Assembly (NCBI GenBank): GCA_043774625.1
Contig: JAYVTG010000119.1
Span: 1-64,000, forward strand
DNA from: JAAFIP01 sp043774625
Lineage (GTDB): Bacteria > Pseudomonadota > Gammaproteobacteria > Burkholderiales > Burkholderiaceae_C
Reading direction: 5' to 3'
Length of the DNA: 64,000 bases
Under the pieces are notes generated by a model that saw nothing but the letters and a program-made list of their open reading frames with translations, was not told where the DNA came from and ran no database searches. Below, piece after piece: positions 16,022 to 24,098 of the stretch; position 1 is the first letter of the stretch, and the number at the start of each line of letters is the position of its first letter. Both the position numbers and the translations under genes were made by a program.

Positions 16022-16888
16022 TCATAGTACACCTGATTTTAGAGGTACAAAGTGCACAGCCTCAAGAACTGCGTGTGTTACACCTGTTGGGGTTTTATCC
16101 AGTATCACCAGTGCCTGACTGCCATTGGCCACTACGGTCGGCGCCACGATGCGTCCGCCCACGGCCAGCTGGTCTACCCAGGCCTGTGGCACCGCTTCAC
16201 CGCCCGCTGCGGCGATGATGCCCGCATAGGGCCCGCCTTTGGCATAACCCAACATGCCGTCTGCCAACAGCAAATGCAAATGCGCGATTTTGAATGGGCG
16301 CAGATTCTTGCGTGCCTTGTCATGCAGCCCGCGCAGGCGTTCCATGCTGTAGACCTCGGTACATAGTTGCGCCAGCACGGCGGCCTGGTAGCCACAGCCC
16401 GTGCCAATCTCCAGCACGCGGCCCATTTTGCCGTGGGCATTCATGGCGCGCCCCTCGCGCAGCAGCGCCAGCATGCGCGCCACCACATTGGGTTTGGAAA
16501 TTGTTTGTCCCAGGCCAATGGGCAAGCTGGTGTCTTCATAGGCCTGTCCTACCAGGGCGGTGTCTACAAAACAGTGGCGTTCTACTGCGTTCATGGCTGC
16601 CAGCACGGCGGCGTCTGTAATGCCCTGTTTGGCCAGGTACTGCACCATGCGCTGGCGCACAGTGCCAGACTCCATGCCCAATCCGCTGGGCGGCGCACTG
16701 GATGCCGTCTTTAACGGTTTAACTGGCTTGGGTACCGGTTTTTTACTGCTATTTAAGCCCGTTACCATTGTGGAATATGCGTGGGCAGCTACTAAATTTG
16801 TAGCACCCGACGTGGGAAGTGGAACCGGCGAAGATGGCGCACTGGGCATTCGCGCCGGAAAGCTGGGGCGACGCGCAGGCGGGTTCAT
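16022..16888 (-). CDS. pcm: Protein-L-isoaspartate O-methyltransferase
   Basis: Pcm methylates L-isoaspartyl residues in damaged proteins with S-adenosylmethionine. The methyltransferase core includes PIGLGQTISKPNVVARML, the SAM motif VLEIGTGCGYQAAVLAQL and the later IIAAAGGEAVPQAWVDQL. The protein is 288 residues, longer than the usual 210-220, because of an N-terminal extension of roughly 70 residues. Residues 28-42 of that extension (ATNLVAAHAYSTMV) are encoded by a 42-bp repeat copy; the rest is Pro/Ser/Lys-rich. The start overlaps the surE stop (ATGA). An internal start near the MESGTVRQRMVQYL block would give the standard length, so the extension may or may not be translated. Confidence 0.9.
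   Translation of the reverse strand: MNPPARRPSFPARMPSAPSSPVPLPTSGATNLVAAHAYSTMVTGLNSSKKPVPKPVKPLKTASSAPPSGLGMESGTVRQRMVQYLAKQGITDAAVLAAMNAVERHCFVDTALVGQAYEDTSLPIGLGQTISKPNVVARMLALLREGRAMNAHGKMGRVLEIGTGCGYQAAVLAQLCTEVYSMERLRGLHDKARKNLRPFKIAHLHLLLADGMLGYAKGGPYAGIIAAAGGEAVPQAWVDQLAVGGRIVAPTVVANGSQALVILDKTPTGVTHAVLEAVHFVPLKSGVL
16764..16805 (+). repeat. 42-bp interspersed repeat, copy in pcm
   Basis: The copy contains GTGGAATATGCGTGGGCAGC and ends TTTGTAGCA. It is oriented opposite to pcm and read in the reverse frame as part of the N-terminal extension (ATNLVAAHAYSTMV). Confidence 0.88.
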
Positions 16889-17682
16889 AGCAAAGGTGCA
16901 GCCAGCGTGGGGGCGAAAGCAGCCTGGTGGTCTGGCACGCTCATGCTTTGCTGCCAGTAGCCCAAACGGGCATGGTCGGTCAAATCCACCTGCAGCGGGG
17001 TGATGGTAATGTGGCCCTGGCGCGCAGCTTCAAAGTCTGTACCCGCGCCTTCGTCCATAGCCGCGCCAGCAGCGCCTATCCAGTACATCGTCTCGCCGCG
17101 CGGGCTGGTTTGTTTGATGACAGGTTCTGCGGCATGGCGACGGCCCAGGCGGCAGATTTTTGTGCTCAACATGTCGGCTACCGGGCGGTTGGGTATATTG
17201 ATGTTGAGCAGCCAGGGTTTACCACCCGCCGTGTTCAGTCTGGAAAAATGTTGCACCAGTTCGCAGGCTTTGGCCGCTGCTGCGTCCACATGGGCCCAGC
17301 CCTTGTCTACCTGCGAAAACGCCAGCGCTGGAATGCCAAACAAATAGCCTTCCATCGCCGCACCCACCGTGCCGCTGTAAATGGTGTCGTCCCCCATATT
17401 GGCACCATTGTTGATGCCAGAAACCACCAAATCAGGCTTGTAGCCCAGGTAGCCTGTCAAGGCGATATGCACGCAGTCTGCGGGGGTGCCATTGACGTAT
17501 TTGAACCCGTTGTGCGCGTGATGCACATACAACGGGGCGTTCAGCGTCAGCGCGTTTGATTTGGCACTGTTATTGTGTTCAGGGGCGATCACATCCACCT
17601 GGGCAATGGTCTTTAGCGCCTCGTACAGCGCCACAATGCCAGGGGCTTGGTAGCCATCGTCGTTAGAAAGCAGTATTTTCAT
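16885..17682 (-). CDS. surE: 5'-nucleotidase SurE
   Basis: SurE is a metal-dependent nucleoside monophosphate phosphatase with survival functions in stationary phase. The protein (265 residues) opens with MKILLSNDDGYQAPGI, which holds the metal-binding Asp pair, and contains the conserved PEHNNSAKSNALTL and SGINNGANMGDDTIYSGTVG blocks. It is the first gene of the surE-pcm-nlpD-rpoS operon on the minus strand and overlaps pcm by four bases. It is divergent from the quinone reductase gene at 17836; the 153 bp between them should hold both promoters, but I see no convincing sites. Confidence 0.95.
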   Translation of the reverse strand: MKILLSNDDGYQAPGIVALYEALKTIAQVDVIAPEHNNSAKSNALTLNAPLYVHHAHNGFKYVNGTPADCVHIALTGYLGYKPDLVVSGINNGANMGDDTIYSGTVGAAMEGYLFGIPALAFSQVDKGWAHVDAAAAKACELVQHFSRLNTAGGKPWLLNINIPNRPVADMLSTKICRLGRRHAAEPVIKQTSPRGETMYWIGAAGAAMDEGAGTDFEAARQGHITITPLQVDLTDHARLGYWQQSMSVPDHQAAFAPTLAAPLL

Positions 17683-17835
17683 AGAGCCAAATTGTAGGCG
17701 GTGAGGTGGATAAACCGTCGCTTTAGGGACAAATTAAAGTGTGTTTACACCACTGCACTACTATGATGCAAAGCAAACCTTAAGCTAGCCATTTTTGCTG
17801 CCCATTTTTACTACCCCTTTTTGAAAGACACCACC

Positions 17836-18834
17836 ATGCAAGCCTGGCTTTGTGAAAACCCCACCGGCATCGACGCCCTGAGCTGGAAAGACTTGCCCAC
17901 ACCCACGCCCAAAGCGGGTGAAGTGCTGATCGAGATCAAAGCCGCCAGCCTGAACTTTCCTGACATCTTGATCGTACAAAACAAGTACCAAATCAAACCA
18001 CCTCTGCCCTTCGTGCCAGGGTCTGAATACGCAGGCGTCGTGCAGGCCGTGGGTGAGGGTGTTACGCATCTGCAAGTAGGTCAATCGGTTGCCTGCTTGT
18101 CTGGTACAGGTGGTTTTGCTACGCATACCATAGCGCCCGCCGCATTGTGTATGCCGCTTCCAAAAGGTTTTGGCTATGTAGATGCTGCCGCCTTCATCAT
18201 GATTTATGCCACCAGCTACCATGCACTGATGGACCGCGCACAACTCAAAGCGGGAGACATCGTTTTGGTTCTGGGCGCAGCCGGTGGCGTGGGCACGGCG
18301 GCTATTCAAATTGCCAAGACTGCCGGAGCGAAAGTGATTGCTGCAGCCTCTACCGACGACAAATGCGCACTATGCAAAACCGTGGGAGCAGATGCCACTA
18401 TCAACTACAGCACGCAAGACCTGCGCGAAGCCATCAAAGCTGCCACTGCTGAGCTGGCTGGCCCCGGCAGCAAAAAGAACGGACCGGACGTGATTTACGA
18501 CCCCGTGGGTGGCGATTTTGCCGAACCCGCCTTCCGCAGTATCGGCTGGCGCGGCCGTTATTTGGTCGTCGGCTTTGCCAGCGGCCCTATTCCCACCCTG
18601 CCCTTGAACCTGGCTTTGCTCAAAGGCGCGTCCATCGTCGGCGTGTTTTGGGGCGACTTTGCCAAGCGCGAACCCAAGGCCAACGCCGCCATGATGGGCG
18701 AGCTGGCACAGTGGCACGGCGCTGGCAAAATCAAACCCGTCATCGACCGCACCATGCCCATGGCAGAACTCAAAGCCGCCTACGCCCACATGGGCTCACG
18801 CGGCGTCAAAGGCAAGCTGGTTATGGTGAACTAA
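17836..18834 (+). CDS. NADPH:quinone oxidoreductase, zinc-free MDR family
   Basis: The 332-residue protein belongs to the medium-chain dehydrogenase/reductase superfamily, quinone oxidoreductase branch. The N-terminal GroES-like domain contains FPDILIVQNKYQIKPPLPFVPGSEYAGVV, and the nucleotide-binding fold has LGAAGGVGTAAIQIAKTAGA. Cysteines and histidines of the zinc sites of alcohol dehydrogenases are absent, so it is likely an NADPH-dependent reductase of quinones or enones. ATG 17836 is preceded by GAAAGACACC; a TTG five codons earlier is less likely. It is followed by tRNA-His. Confidence 0.85.
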   Translation: MQAWLCENPTGIDALSWKDLPTPTPKAGEVLIEIKAASLNFPDILIVQNKYQIKPPLPFVPGSEYAGVVQAVGEGVTHLQVGQSVACLSGTGGFATHTIAPAALCMPLPKGFGYVDAAAFIMIYATSYHALMDRAQLKAGDIVLVLGAAGGVGTAAIQIAKTAGAKVIAAASTDDKCALCKTVGADATINYSTQDLREAIKAATAELAGPGSKKNGPDVIYDPVGGDFAEPAFRSIGWRGRYLVVGFASGPIPTLPLNLALLKGASIVGVFWGDFAKREPKANAAMMGELAQWHGAGKIKPVIDRTMPMAELKAAYAHMGSRGVKGKLVMVN

Positions 18835-18850
18835 CCTCCCAGCAAGGCGT

Positions 18851-18856
18851 TATAAT
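18851..18856 (+). promoter_or_regulatory. -10 box of the tRNA-His gene
   Basis: A perfect TATAAT lies 11 bp before the tRNA, at the right distance for transcription to begin just upstream of the mature 5' end. No good -35 hexamer is obvious; the upstream 17-bp spacing falls in the end of the quinone reductase gene. Confidence 0.6.
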
Positions 18857-18867
18857 CTTTGCTTTAC

Positions 18868-18944
18868 GGTGGCTGTAGCTCAGTTGGTAGAGTCCAGGAT
18901 TGTGATTCCTGTTGTCGTGGGTTCGAGCCCCATCAGCCACCCCA
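18868..18944 (+). tRNA. tRNA-His (GTG)
   Basis: The sequence folds as a standard cloverleaf with anticodon GTG at 18902-18904 in the loop TTGTGAT between the CAGGA and TCCTG stem strands. The T arm has GGGTTCGAGCCCC. The acceptor stem carries the extra 5' G (18868) opposite C73, the identity element of tRNA-His, and the 3' CCA is encoded (18942-18944). The 3' half of the gene is duplicated at 25924-25973, marking it as an integration site. Confidence 0.97.
18895..18944 (+). repeat. attL: 50-bp core repeat in tRNA-His
   Basis: This block starts with the anticodon stem (CAGGATTGTGATTCCTG) and runs to the encoded CCA. It is identical to 25924-25973. Together they are the attachment-site duplication left by site-specific integration. 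Confidence 0.93.
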
Positions 18945-18957
18945 AGTAAATAAAGGA

Positions 18958-18990
18958 AAGCCTGCTATTCAAAATATAGCGGGCTTTTTT
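18958..18990 (+). terminator. Rho-independent terminator after tRNA-His (element side)
   Basis: The stem AAGCCTGCTAT (18958-18968) pairs with ATAGCGGGCTT (18976-18986) with one G-T pair and a 7-base loop, followed by a run of T. It lies inside the element and replaces the native terminator that now stands beyond attR. Confidence 0.8.
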
Positions 18991-19001
18991 CTTTGTCGTT
19001 C

Positions 19002-19022
19002 GATGTAACGGTTGATGTAAGA
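19002..19022 (+). other. Left integrase arm-site candidate
   Basis: The segment GATGTAACGGTTGATGTAAG matches the segment at 25776-25796 in 19 of 21 positions, in the same orientation. It holds two GATGTAA units 12 bp apart. Position near both element ends suggests arm-type binding sites of the integrase. Confidence 0.6.
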
Positions 19023-19142
19023 CGGTTTTCAAAATTATGGCCCTAAATCAGCCAAAAGAAAACCCAGCCGACTCGACCTGTGATTGCTACACTCGGCAAG
19101 TGGAATTTGTACGGGTCTTAGCACTTACGAGCAGGAGCTTCT

Positions 19143-19640
19143 ATGCGGCAATTGTTGATAGTCGGAGTTATTTTGGTGGCGGGCTTATTGGGGTGCGCGT
19201 CAGCGCCAGATAAGGCTTCGACAGATTTACGGAGTTGGGCCGAACCCGCAATAAAAGAAGCACGGGCGGGCAATTTGCCTTGGTCAGATTACTACAAAGG
19301 GCTTTACGAGCGGCTGCGCGCTACGAGTTTTGATAACACACCGTTTTTGATGCAGGTTACCTCAAACATGATAGACGCTGCAAATGCGTATGAGGCGGGC
19401 TCGGTTGATAAAAATCAATTTGACACCCTGCGGCGTCAAGCTGAAATTGCAGTTGAAGCCAATACGCAGCAGCTCACCAAAGCACAGCAGGCGCAGCAAA
19501 GTGCTGCTTGGGCAAACGTAATGCAGAACCTTGCGAACCAGCAGCAGCAAAGGAGTCAGTATTTTCAGCAGCAGTTGAATATACGGAAGACTTGCAACAC
19601 GCGTTGGACAGGCTTTGCGTGGCAAACTGTTTGCGAATGA
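19143..19640 (+). CDS. Putative lipoprotein of the integrative element
   Basis: The 165-residue protein has a lipoprotein signal peptide (MRQLLIVGVILVAGLLGC, lipobox LLGC) and a Gln-rich helical body (AKAQQAQQSAAW, NLANQQQQRSQYFQQQ region), ending in a Cys-containing tail CNTRWTGFAWQTVC. AGGAGC lies just before the start. I do not recognise the family. It is the only rightward gene of the element and sits between attL and the primase operon, the position of a cargo gene; it could be a surface protein affecting superinfection or simply an envelope protein. Confidence 0.7.
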   Translation: MRQLLIVGVILVAGLLGCASAPDKASTDLRSWAEPAIKEARAGNLPWSDYYKGLYERLRATSFDNTPFLMQVTSNMIDAANAYEAGSVDKNQFDTLRRQAEIAVEANTQQLTKAQQAQQSAAWANVMQNLANQQQQRSQYFQQQLNIRKTCNTRWTGFAWQTVCE

Positions 19641-19765
19641 ATTGTTTTTGGAGGTAATTCATTGGTGCGATTGGAAAAAAGGTATTTGACTCCCTGAGGG
19701 CCTGCGGTATTCGCCCGTTATTTAATGGCACCTATTCCGGAAGTCGCTTTGTACTTCGCTCTACT

Positions 19766-20008
19766 TTAGAGGCCTTCACCCGGAACATGCTCCCGCAGGT
19801 CTTCGGGTAACTTCCAGCGGTCACGCTTTCCCCAAAGGGCAGGCGGTTGCCACGTGCCATGCACCAGCGCAGACAAGCCCGTGATAACCATCCTGTCTAT
19901 CAATGCTTGGGTGGTGGCCTTGGGAAACATCACTTGCGTTGCGTGTAGGGCATCTATGGCGGCTTGGCAAGGCATGTAGTCAATTCGCAGGCGGTCAGTC
20001 TTCGGCAT
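19766..20008 (-). CDS. Small unknown protein downstream of primase
   Basis: From ATG 20008 the frame gives 80 residues (MPKTDRLRIDYMPCQAAIDA...). The start lies inside the end of the primase gene, overlapping its stop by 14 bp, which favours this ATG over the upstream in-frame starts that would run through coding sequence. The protein is neutral to basic, with a probable helical segment ALIDRMVITGLSALVHG. No family is recognised. It would be the last gene of the leftward element operon. Confidence 0.5.
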   Translation of the reverse strand: MPKTDRLRIDYMPCQAAIDALHATQVMFPKATTQALIDRMVITGLSALVHGTWQPPALWGKRDRWKLPEDLREHVPGEGL

Positions 20009-22214
20009 GGCTGTGTTTCCTATGTTCGTTTTCGATTGACCCATCAGTTCTGGGCGCTGCGTTTTCCTCCGTTCCAAGGTGTGCGCTCCCTTCCCCCACA
20101 CCCCCTACACAGGAAGGCGCGCAAGGCGCAACCACAGCAAGAAGTCCAGCCGTTGCCCGGCCTGTTGGTGTCAGTGTCCACCGTGAACGGGTTTTGCGGT
20201 CATGTGTCCGATAATCCAGCGATTCAATCCACCCGGCACGCTGGCACTGATTGACGATGCGCTTGCAACCATCCGCATTTAATTTCAGGCGTTGGTAAGC
20301 GGGTTCGCTTTTCAGCATAGCGTGCACGTTGTTGCGTGCAGTAGCAATCGGACTGCAATACTGTTCGCGGGTCTCAAACTCTGCAACCATCGCCAGCAGC
20401 TTGATTGCGCGTACATCCTGTTCGCGGCCTTCCATGCGTTCCATGGGGAGTGCATGCGGGTCGCTTCCATCACCCGTGCCACTAGCGGCCACCAGTTGCG
20501 GCAATCCACCATCAGGCCACACCAGCGCCAGCGGTTCCCGTGTTGTGCTCAGGTTGCTTTTCTGGTGCTCCAGCGTCAAGGTGCCATCTTCGGCACGGGT
20601 CATAAAGAGGCGGCTTCGGGCGCTGTTGTGCCATGCGGTAGAACCCGAATAGCCTTCGCCCCCTTCGGCCTTGCGGTTGCGGCTTGTGTTCTTGTCCACA
20701 TGCGCCAGCAAGAAAACGGCGCAATCAGTCAGCCGTGCAATACCAGCCAAAGCACGCATAAAAGCGCGCACTTGCCTGCGGTTGATTTCGTCACCCCCGT
20801 AGGCATCCGATGCGTTGTCCACCACCACCAGCCCCACCCTCTCAGATTGCACCAGCCTGCACAATTCAAAGTGTGTTGCGGTTGTCACACCAGCCCCTCG
20901 GTTATCAGCGCAAAACAATTCGGGATGTTCGGTGCCATCCACAATGTGCAGCTTTCCATCCAACGCCACCGGGTCAATTGCCCAATGACGACAGATACCA
21001 GCAAGGCGGTGCCTCACAATATGCGCGCCATCTTCTAGGCTCACAAACAGGGTTTTGCATTGCGCAGTGTCAACCCCGAATAGCGGGCGGCCCAGGGCGG
21101 CAGATACGGCCAGCATCAGAGTAATGGTGCTTTTGCCCGTCCCACCATGCGCACCCATCAAAGAAACTACGCCACGGGGAAGATACCCGTCCCATACAAA
21201 TGCAGGCGGCGGGGCTGGGTTGGTCAGCACATCCCCCACGCTCACGGGTTTAAGTATGGGCGGCGGTAATGCTGGCGCGGTTGCAGCCTCTAGCAAAACT
21301 CCCAGGACATCCACACCATCGCGCTGTGCAAGGTCGTTCGCGTCAAAGTTGCTCGCTTCGCCTTCGGGCATGTAGGCCACAGCACACCCATGCTGGCGCG
21401 CTATCTTGTCAGCGTCCAATTCTTTGCCCACATCCGCCACCAGCACTAGGCGCGCGGCGGGGTCACGCTCTCGCAGGGCGGCGGCAACCTTGCCCATATT
21501 GCCAGCCCCAAAGCACACCACGGCGACGGCTCCGGTTGCTTGCCAGCAGGCCCATGCTTGCCCGATACCTTCCGCTAAATACGCCACAGCCCCCGGCTCA
21601 AAAGTGCCCACGGTAAACAATGTGCCACCGATAGGACAACCCGGCAGGTTCATTTTTTTAGCGGCTGGCGGTATCAGTTGCAACGATTGCAATTCACCAT
21701 CAGGCGAATAGGCAGGCACCACCAAAGCCCCGGCCATGCTCACGCCACCTATGCGCAGGCCATCATTAGCAGGTAGCACGCGCAAGCCATCCAAAGGCAC
21801 ACCAGTGGCCCGTTTTGCCACGATGTAGGGGTGGGCATTGGTTGCAGCTTCGCAGCGGCTCCACAGCTCAACAGGGTTCATTCCCTTGGCGGGCTTGCGC
21901 GGCGGCTCTACGGAGTGTGTAATGGCTTGCGTTTGCCTTTGCTGAGGCTTGCCTTCACCCATGCGCCATCCATGTTCAGCAGCCATGCGGTACAGCGTAC
22001 CCGCGCCTATGCCTTTGCCCTCCTTGAATGAATGCCACACATCACGGGCGGCGCGTGCATCGTAGTTATCGGCACGGGCGCTCCAGTCGTTGAATGCTTC
22101 AAAGTCAAGCCCGGCAGCATGGGTACCCATTCCAGCGCGTATCCATTCATCACGGGGCAGATGTGCGGGAATGCTGTTCAGTGCGTCTGTTGCTTTCGTG
22201 TTATCGGCCATCAT
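19995..22214 (-). CDS. Primase-helicase of integrative element (PriCT/toprim/RepA-like AAA)
   Basis: The 739-residue protein has an N-terminal region resembling PriCT-2 domains (FEAFNDWSARADNYDARAAR, WHSFKEGKGIGAGTLYRMA), a toprim-like segment (VAYLAEGIGQAWACWQATG, LVLVADVGKELDADKIA) and a RepA-like AAA ATPase with Walker A GAHGGTGKST, Walker B-like VGLVVVDNASDAYGG and LLAHVDKN. Such proteins start replication of P4-like satellites and small integrative elements by combining priming and unwinding. The start overlaps the preceding stop. This implies the element can replicate after excision. The C-terminal 150 residues look like a winged-helix region. Confidence 0.82.
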   Translation of the reverse strand: MMADNTKATDALNSIPAHLPRDEWIRAGMGTHAAGLDFEAFNDWSARADNYDARAARDVWHSFKEGKGIGAGTLYRMAAEHGWRMGEGKPQQRQTQAITHSVEPPRKPAKGMNPVELWSRCEAATNAHPYIVAKRATGVPLDGLRVLPANDGLRIGGVSMAGALVVPAYSPDGELQSLQLIPPAAKKMNLPGCPIGGTLFTVGTFEPGAVAYLAEGIGQAWACWQATGAVAVVCFGAGNMGKVAAALRERDPAARLVLVADVGKELDADKIARQHGCAVAYMPEGEASNFDANDLAQRDGVDVLGVLLEAATAPALPPPILKPVSVGDVLTNPAPPPAFVWDGYLPRGVVSLMGAHGGTGKSTITLMLAVSAALGRPLFGVDTAQCKTLFVSLEDGAHIVRHRLAGICRHWAIDPVALDGKLHIVDGTEHPELFCADNRGAGVTTATHFELCRLVQSERVGLVVVDNASDAYGGDEINRRQVRAFMRALAGIARLTDCAVFLLAHVDKNTSRNRKAEGGEGYSGSTAWHNSARSRLFMTRAEDGTLTLEHQKSNLSTTREPLALVWPDGGLPQLVAASGTGDGSDPHALPMERMEGREQDVRAIKLLAMVAEFETREQYCSPIATARNNVHAMLKSEPAYQRLKLNADGCKRIVNQCQRAGWIESLDYRTHDRKTRSRWTLTPTGRATAGLLAVVAPCAPSCVGGVGEGSAHLGTEENAAPRTDGSIENEHRKHSHAED

Positions 22215-22522
22215 GTGCCACCCCCGTTCAGCGCTAGGGCTTCGGCGACAAACTTCGTAGGCAAGTGATACAGCGCGATAACCCGGTCTGGTGTTTGCTT
22301 CGTGGGGCTGGGTATCTCGATTGTTTCAATGGGCCATCCGAGTGTGCGCAAGGTGAAAACTACGGCACCCAACCGCCAGGATTGCGTACTATTTTCAAAG
22401 TCCGGATGGTCAATCATGCGGCCATCAAAAAACATCTTTAAGGCACGGTCGGCAAGGGTGCCACGGGAAGGCCATTGCGGGGCGAATGGCGGCGGCGGCA
22501 AGAATGAAAGTTGTTCAGACAT
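22211..22522 (-). CDS. Small HTH-like protein of the element
   Basis: From ATG 22522 the protein has 103 residues (MSEQLSFLPPPPFAPQWPSR). The middle part, TLADRALKMFFDGRMIDHPDF then SWRLGAVVFTLRTLGWPIET, fits the prophage-type helix-turn-helix domain used for small regulators where LRxxGWPIxT ends the recognition helix. An upstream ATG at 22546 is possible. The start overlaps the preceding gene and the stop overlaps the primase start, so it belongs to a tightly packed operon. A regulatory role is an inference. Confidence 0.6.
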   Translation of the reverse strand: MSEQLSFLPPPPFAPQWPSRGTLADRALKMFFDGRMIDHPDFENSTQSWRLGAVVFTLRTLGWPIETIEIPSPTKQTPDRVIALYHLPTKFVAEALALNGGGT

Positions 22523-22781
22523 TGCGCACCCCCAGACGGGCTGCAAATGCAGTCAGTTCGCTAAGGTCTTGGCAATATTGCGCATTGCCGTAATTGCACA
22601 CGGTGTAGTCGTTGCAGTTGCCACGGTGCACCACATGCCCAGCCAGTGCCAGACGTGCAATCACGGTCGATTCGTCTTTACGCTGACGCTGTGCCGTGGG
22701 ACAATCAAGGTCGTTAGCGCTTTGGTTTTGTGCGTAGTGCCCGGCACCACACGGGCATTCGCTTTTGTGGGCGGGGGTCAT
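22515..22781 (-). CDS. Cys-rich small protein of the element
   Basis: The 88-residue protein has an N-terminal SECPCGAGHYAQ motif, reminiscent of a small zinc-binding knuckle, and further cysteines (DCPT, GNCNDYTVCNYG, YCQDL). It is flanked by overlapping genes on both sides (ATGA overlap with 22778-23068). I do not recognise the family. Its compact overlap with neighbours supports it being real, and the cysteine pattern suggests metal binding. Confidence 0.55.
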   Translation of the reverse strand: MTPAHKSECPCGAGHYAQNQSANDLDCPTAQRQRKDESTVIARLALAGHVVHRGNCNDYTVCNYGNAQYCQDLSELTAFAARLGVRNV

Positions 22782-23068
22782 GCTGGCACCCGCATCAGTT
22801 TTTTGAGTCCAGCAGTAGGCCAGTTCAACCGGTTTCCAATTCGAATCGGCCTCAAGCCGTCCGGGAAGGTTTCATTGCACGCGTGGGAACGCCAGGTTTG
22901 TTGCGCCTGATTGGTGTAATACGCCACCTCTGGGGTAGTAACAGCAGGCTTTGTAACCTGCTCCAACGGTGGATATTGAGGCTCCCAATTCGCCGACTTT
23001 GCAGCATTAGGCGATGGGGTTTCGGTACTGTGCTGGGTAGATTCCAGCGGTCGGGTCGTAGATAACAT
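22778..23068 (-). CDS. AlpA-like regulator (putative)
   Basis: The 96-residue protein ends in TFPDGLRPIRIGNRLNWP followed by TAGLKKLM, close to the C-terminal half of AlpA/excisionase-type winged helix proteins, where the pattern is FPxPxRIGxRxxxWxxxEIxxW. The N-terminal half is Pro/Thr/Ser-rich and not conserved in appearance. AlpA proteins activate integrase or excision in P4-like elements. The gene is first in the tight operon leading to the primase, downstream of an inverted repeat at 23201-23228. Confidence 0.55.
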   Translation of the reverse strand: MLSTTRPLESTQHSTETPSPNAAKSANWEPQYPPLEQVTKPAVTTPEVAYYTNQAQQTWRSHACNETFPDGLRPIRIGNRLNWPTAGLKKLMRVPA

Positions 23069-23200
23069 ATCTGCATCTCCTGCGCCTCTCGGCGTTAGGG
23101 TTACTGAACCAGCCGCTAGTCCGAATGACTAGGGGCACAAGCGGCGCATCACTGCGTAGACCTGTTGTGGTTAATATAGGTAGTTATAAGGTCGCAGTCA

Positions 23201-23228
23201 CGGACATAAATAACCTGATTAATGTCCG
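23201..23228. promoter_or_regulatory. Inverted repeat upstream of the element replication operon
   Basis: CGGACAT at 23201-23207 is a perfect inverted match of ATGTCCG at 23222-23228, separated by 14 AT-rich bases. It lies between two leftward element genes, upstream of the AlpA-like gene. It may be an operator, or a terminator for rightward transcripts since a T run follows on the plus strand. Confidence 0.4.
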
Positions 23229-23236
23229 TCCGTTTT

Positions 23237-23662
23237 TTAACTAATTCGCCTTGCAATCTCCTCTCCTAATGCAGTTATGGCCGTAGGGGTCAGCTTTGAT
23301 AGGTCACATGAGACGCTGCCCACGGCGCGCCTAATTTGTTTTTCGTCCAACGGATTAGGGAATGTCGCAGGGTAACGTCTGGAAACCTCTTCGGCAATTT
23401 TCTCGGCTGTGAGATTTCGCATCTGAGCCCAAACCGTGCATATAAGCTCGTGCCTTCTTTGCTGGGTAGGTTTGCCTCTTGGTGGAATTAGTCCGAGCGC
23501 GGAATCAAGGCTTTTATGCGTACCAGCGAGATAGTCACGAATGCCAGCGGCGAGCCACTGTGCATCACCAATCCGCAGCGTGGAAGTTGGAAAGGTCAAA
23601 CCCTCCAATGAGTCGGCCAGGCTTTCTAGTCTGTCCTTTGCATCATCTGGATTTATTGTCAT
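23237..23662 (-). CDS. Unknown element protein
   Basis: The 141-residue protein is hydrophilic and probably helical (DAKDRLESLADSLEGL, AQWLAAGIRDYLAG). The central LTAEKIAEEVSRRYP and DEKQIRRAVGSVSCD blocks look like a helix-turn-helix, so DNA binding is possible. No family is recognised. It lies between HigA and the replication operon and is transcribed leftward like both. A 103-bp gap separates it from higA. Confidence 0.55.
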   Translation of the reverse strand: MTINPDDAKDRLESLADSLEGLTFPTSTLRIGDAQWLAAGIRDYLAGTHKSLDSALGLIPPRGKPTQQRRHELICTVWAQMRNLTAEKIAEEVSRRYPATFPNPLDEKQIRRAVGSVSCDLSKLTPTAITALGEEIARRIS

Positions 23663-23765
23663 TCGCGCACCCCTTCAATGTGTGCAACCCTCAAATAGAA
23701 GCCCCAGCAGGCGAATGAAGGTAATTCGCTTTTCAGCCGCTAAACCTAGCTGGGGCAAAACAAAA

Positions 23766-24086
23766 TCAGGCCGCCATAGATGGCGCTGGCTGAACTTGCA
23801 TGGGCGCTGTCTTAAACCGTTGCGCAGCCTGCCACACGTCATACGCGCTTTGCTCTGCCAGCCATAGGCGGGCCTCGCCTCCACGCTCTACACCTAGCCA
23901 TGCCTCTATGCGCAGGGCCATTTCAGGGGAAATAGCGGCCCGGCCATTCAACACACGGGACAGCGTCACGCGGGAAACGTCAAGCTGCTCTGCAGCCTGG
24001 GTCACCGATAGCCCTAGTGCAGACACAACATCATCGCGCAGGGTCAAGCCAGGATGTGGGGGGTTAAACATGCGTGCCATCTTCAT
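23766..24086 (-). CDS. higA: HigA-type antitoxin
   Basis: The 106-residue protein starts MKMARMFNPPHPGLTLRDDV, the conserved N-terminus of HigA antitoxins, followed by a HTH_3 domain (LSVTQAAEQLDVSRVTLSR, VLNGRAAISPEMALRIEAWL). HigA neutralises HigB and represses its own operon. It follows higB by 12 bp, the toxin-first order typical of higBA. In the element it likely stabilises the integrated or excised form. Confidence 0.9.
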   Translation of the reverse strand: MKMARMFNPPHPGLTLRDDVVSALGLSVTQAAEQLDVSRVTLSRVLNGRAAISPEMALRIEAWLGVERGGEARLWLAEQSAYDVWQAAQRFKTAPMQVQPAPSMAA

Positions 24087-24098
24087 TACTCCAGTTGT

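Noticed and set aside
19641..19765. A possible small gene after the element lipoprotein gene
   Set aside because: Frames are short, lack a ribosome binding site, and show no codon pattern like the neighbours.
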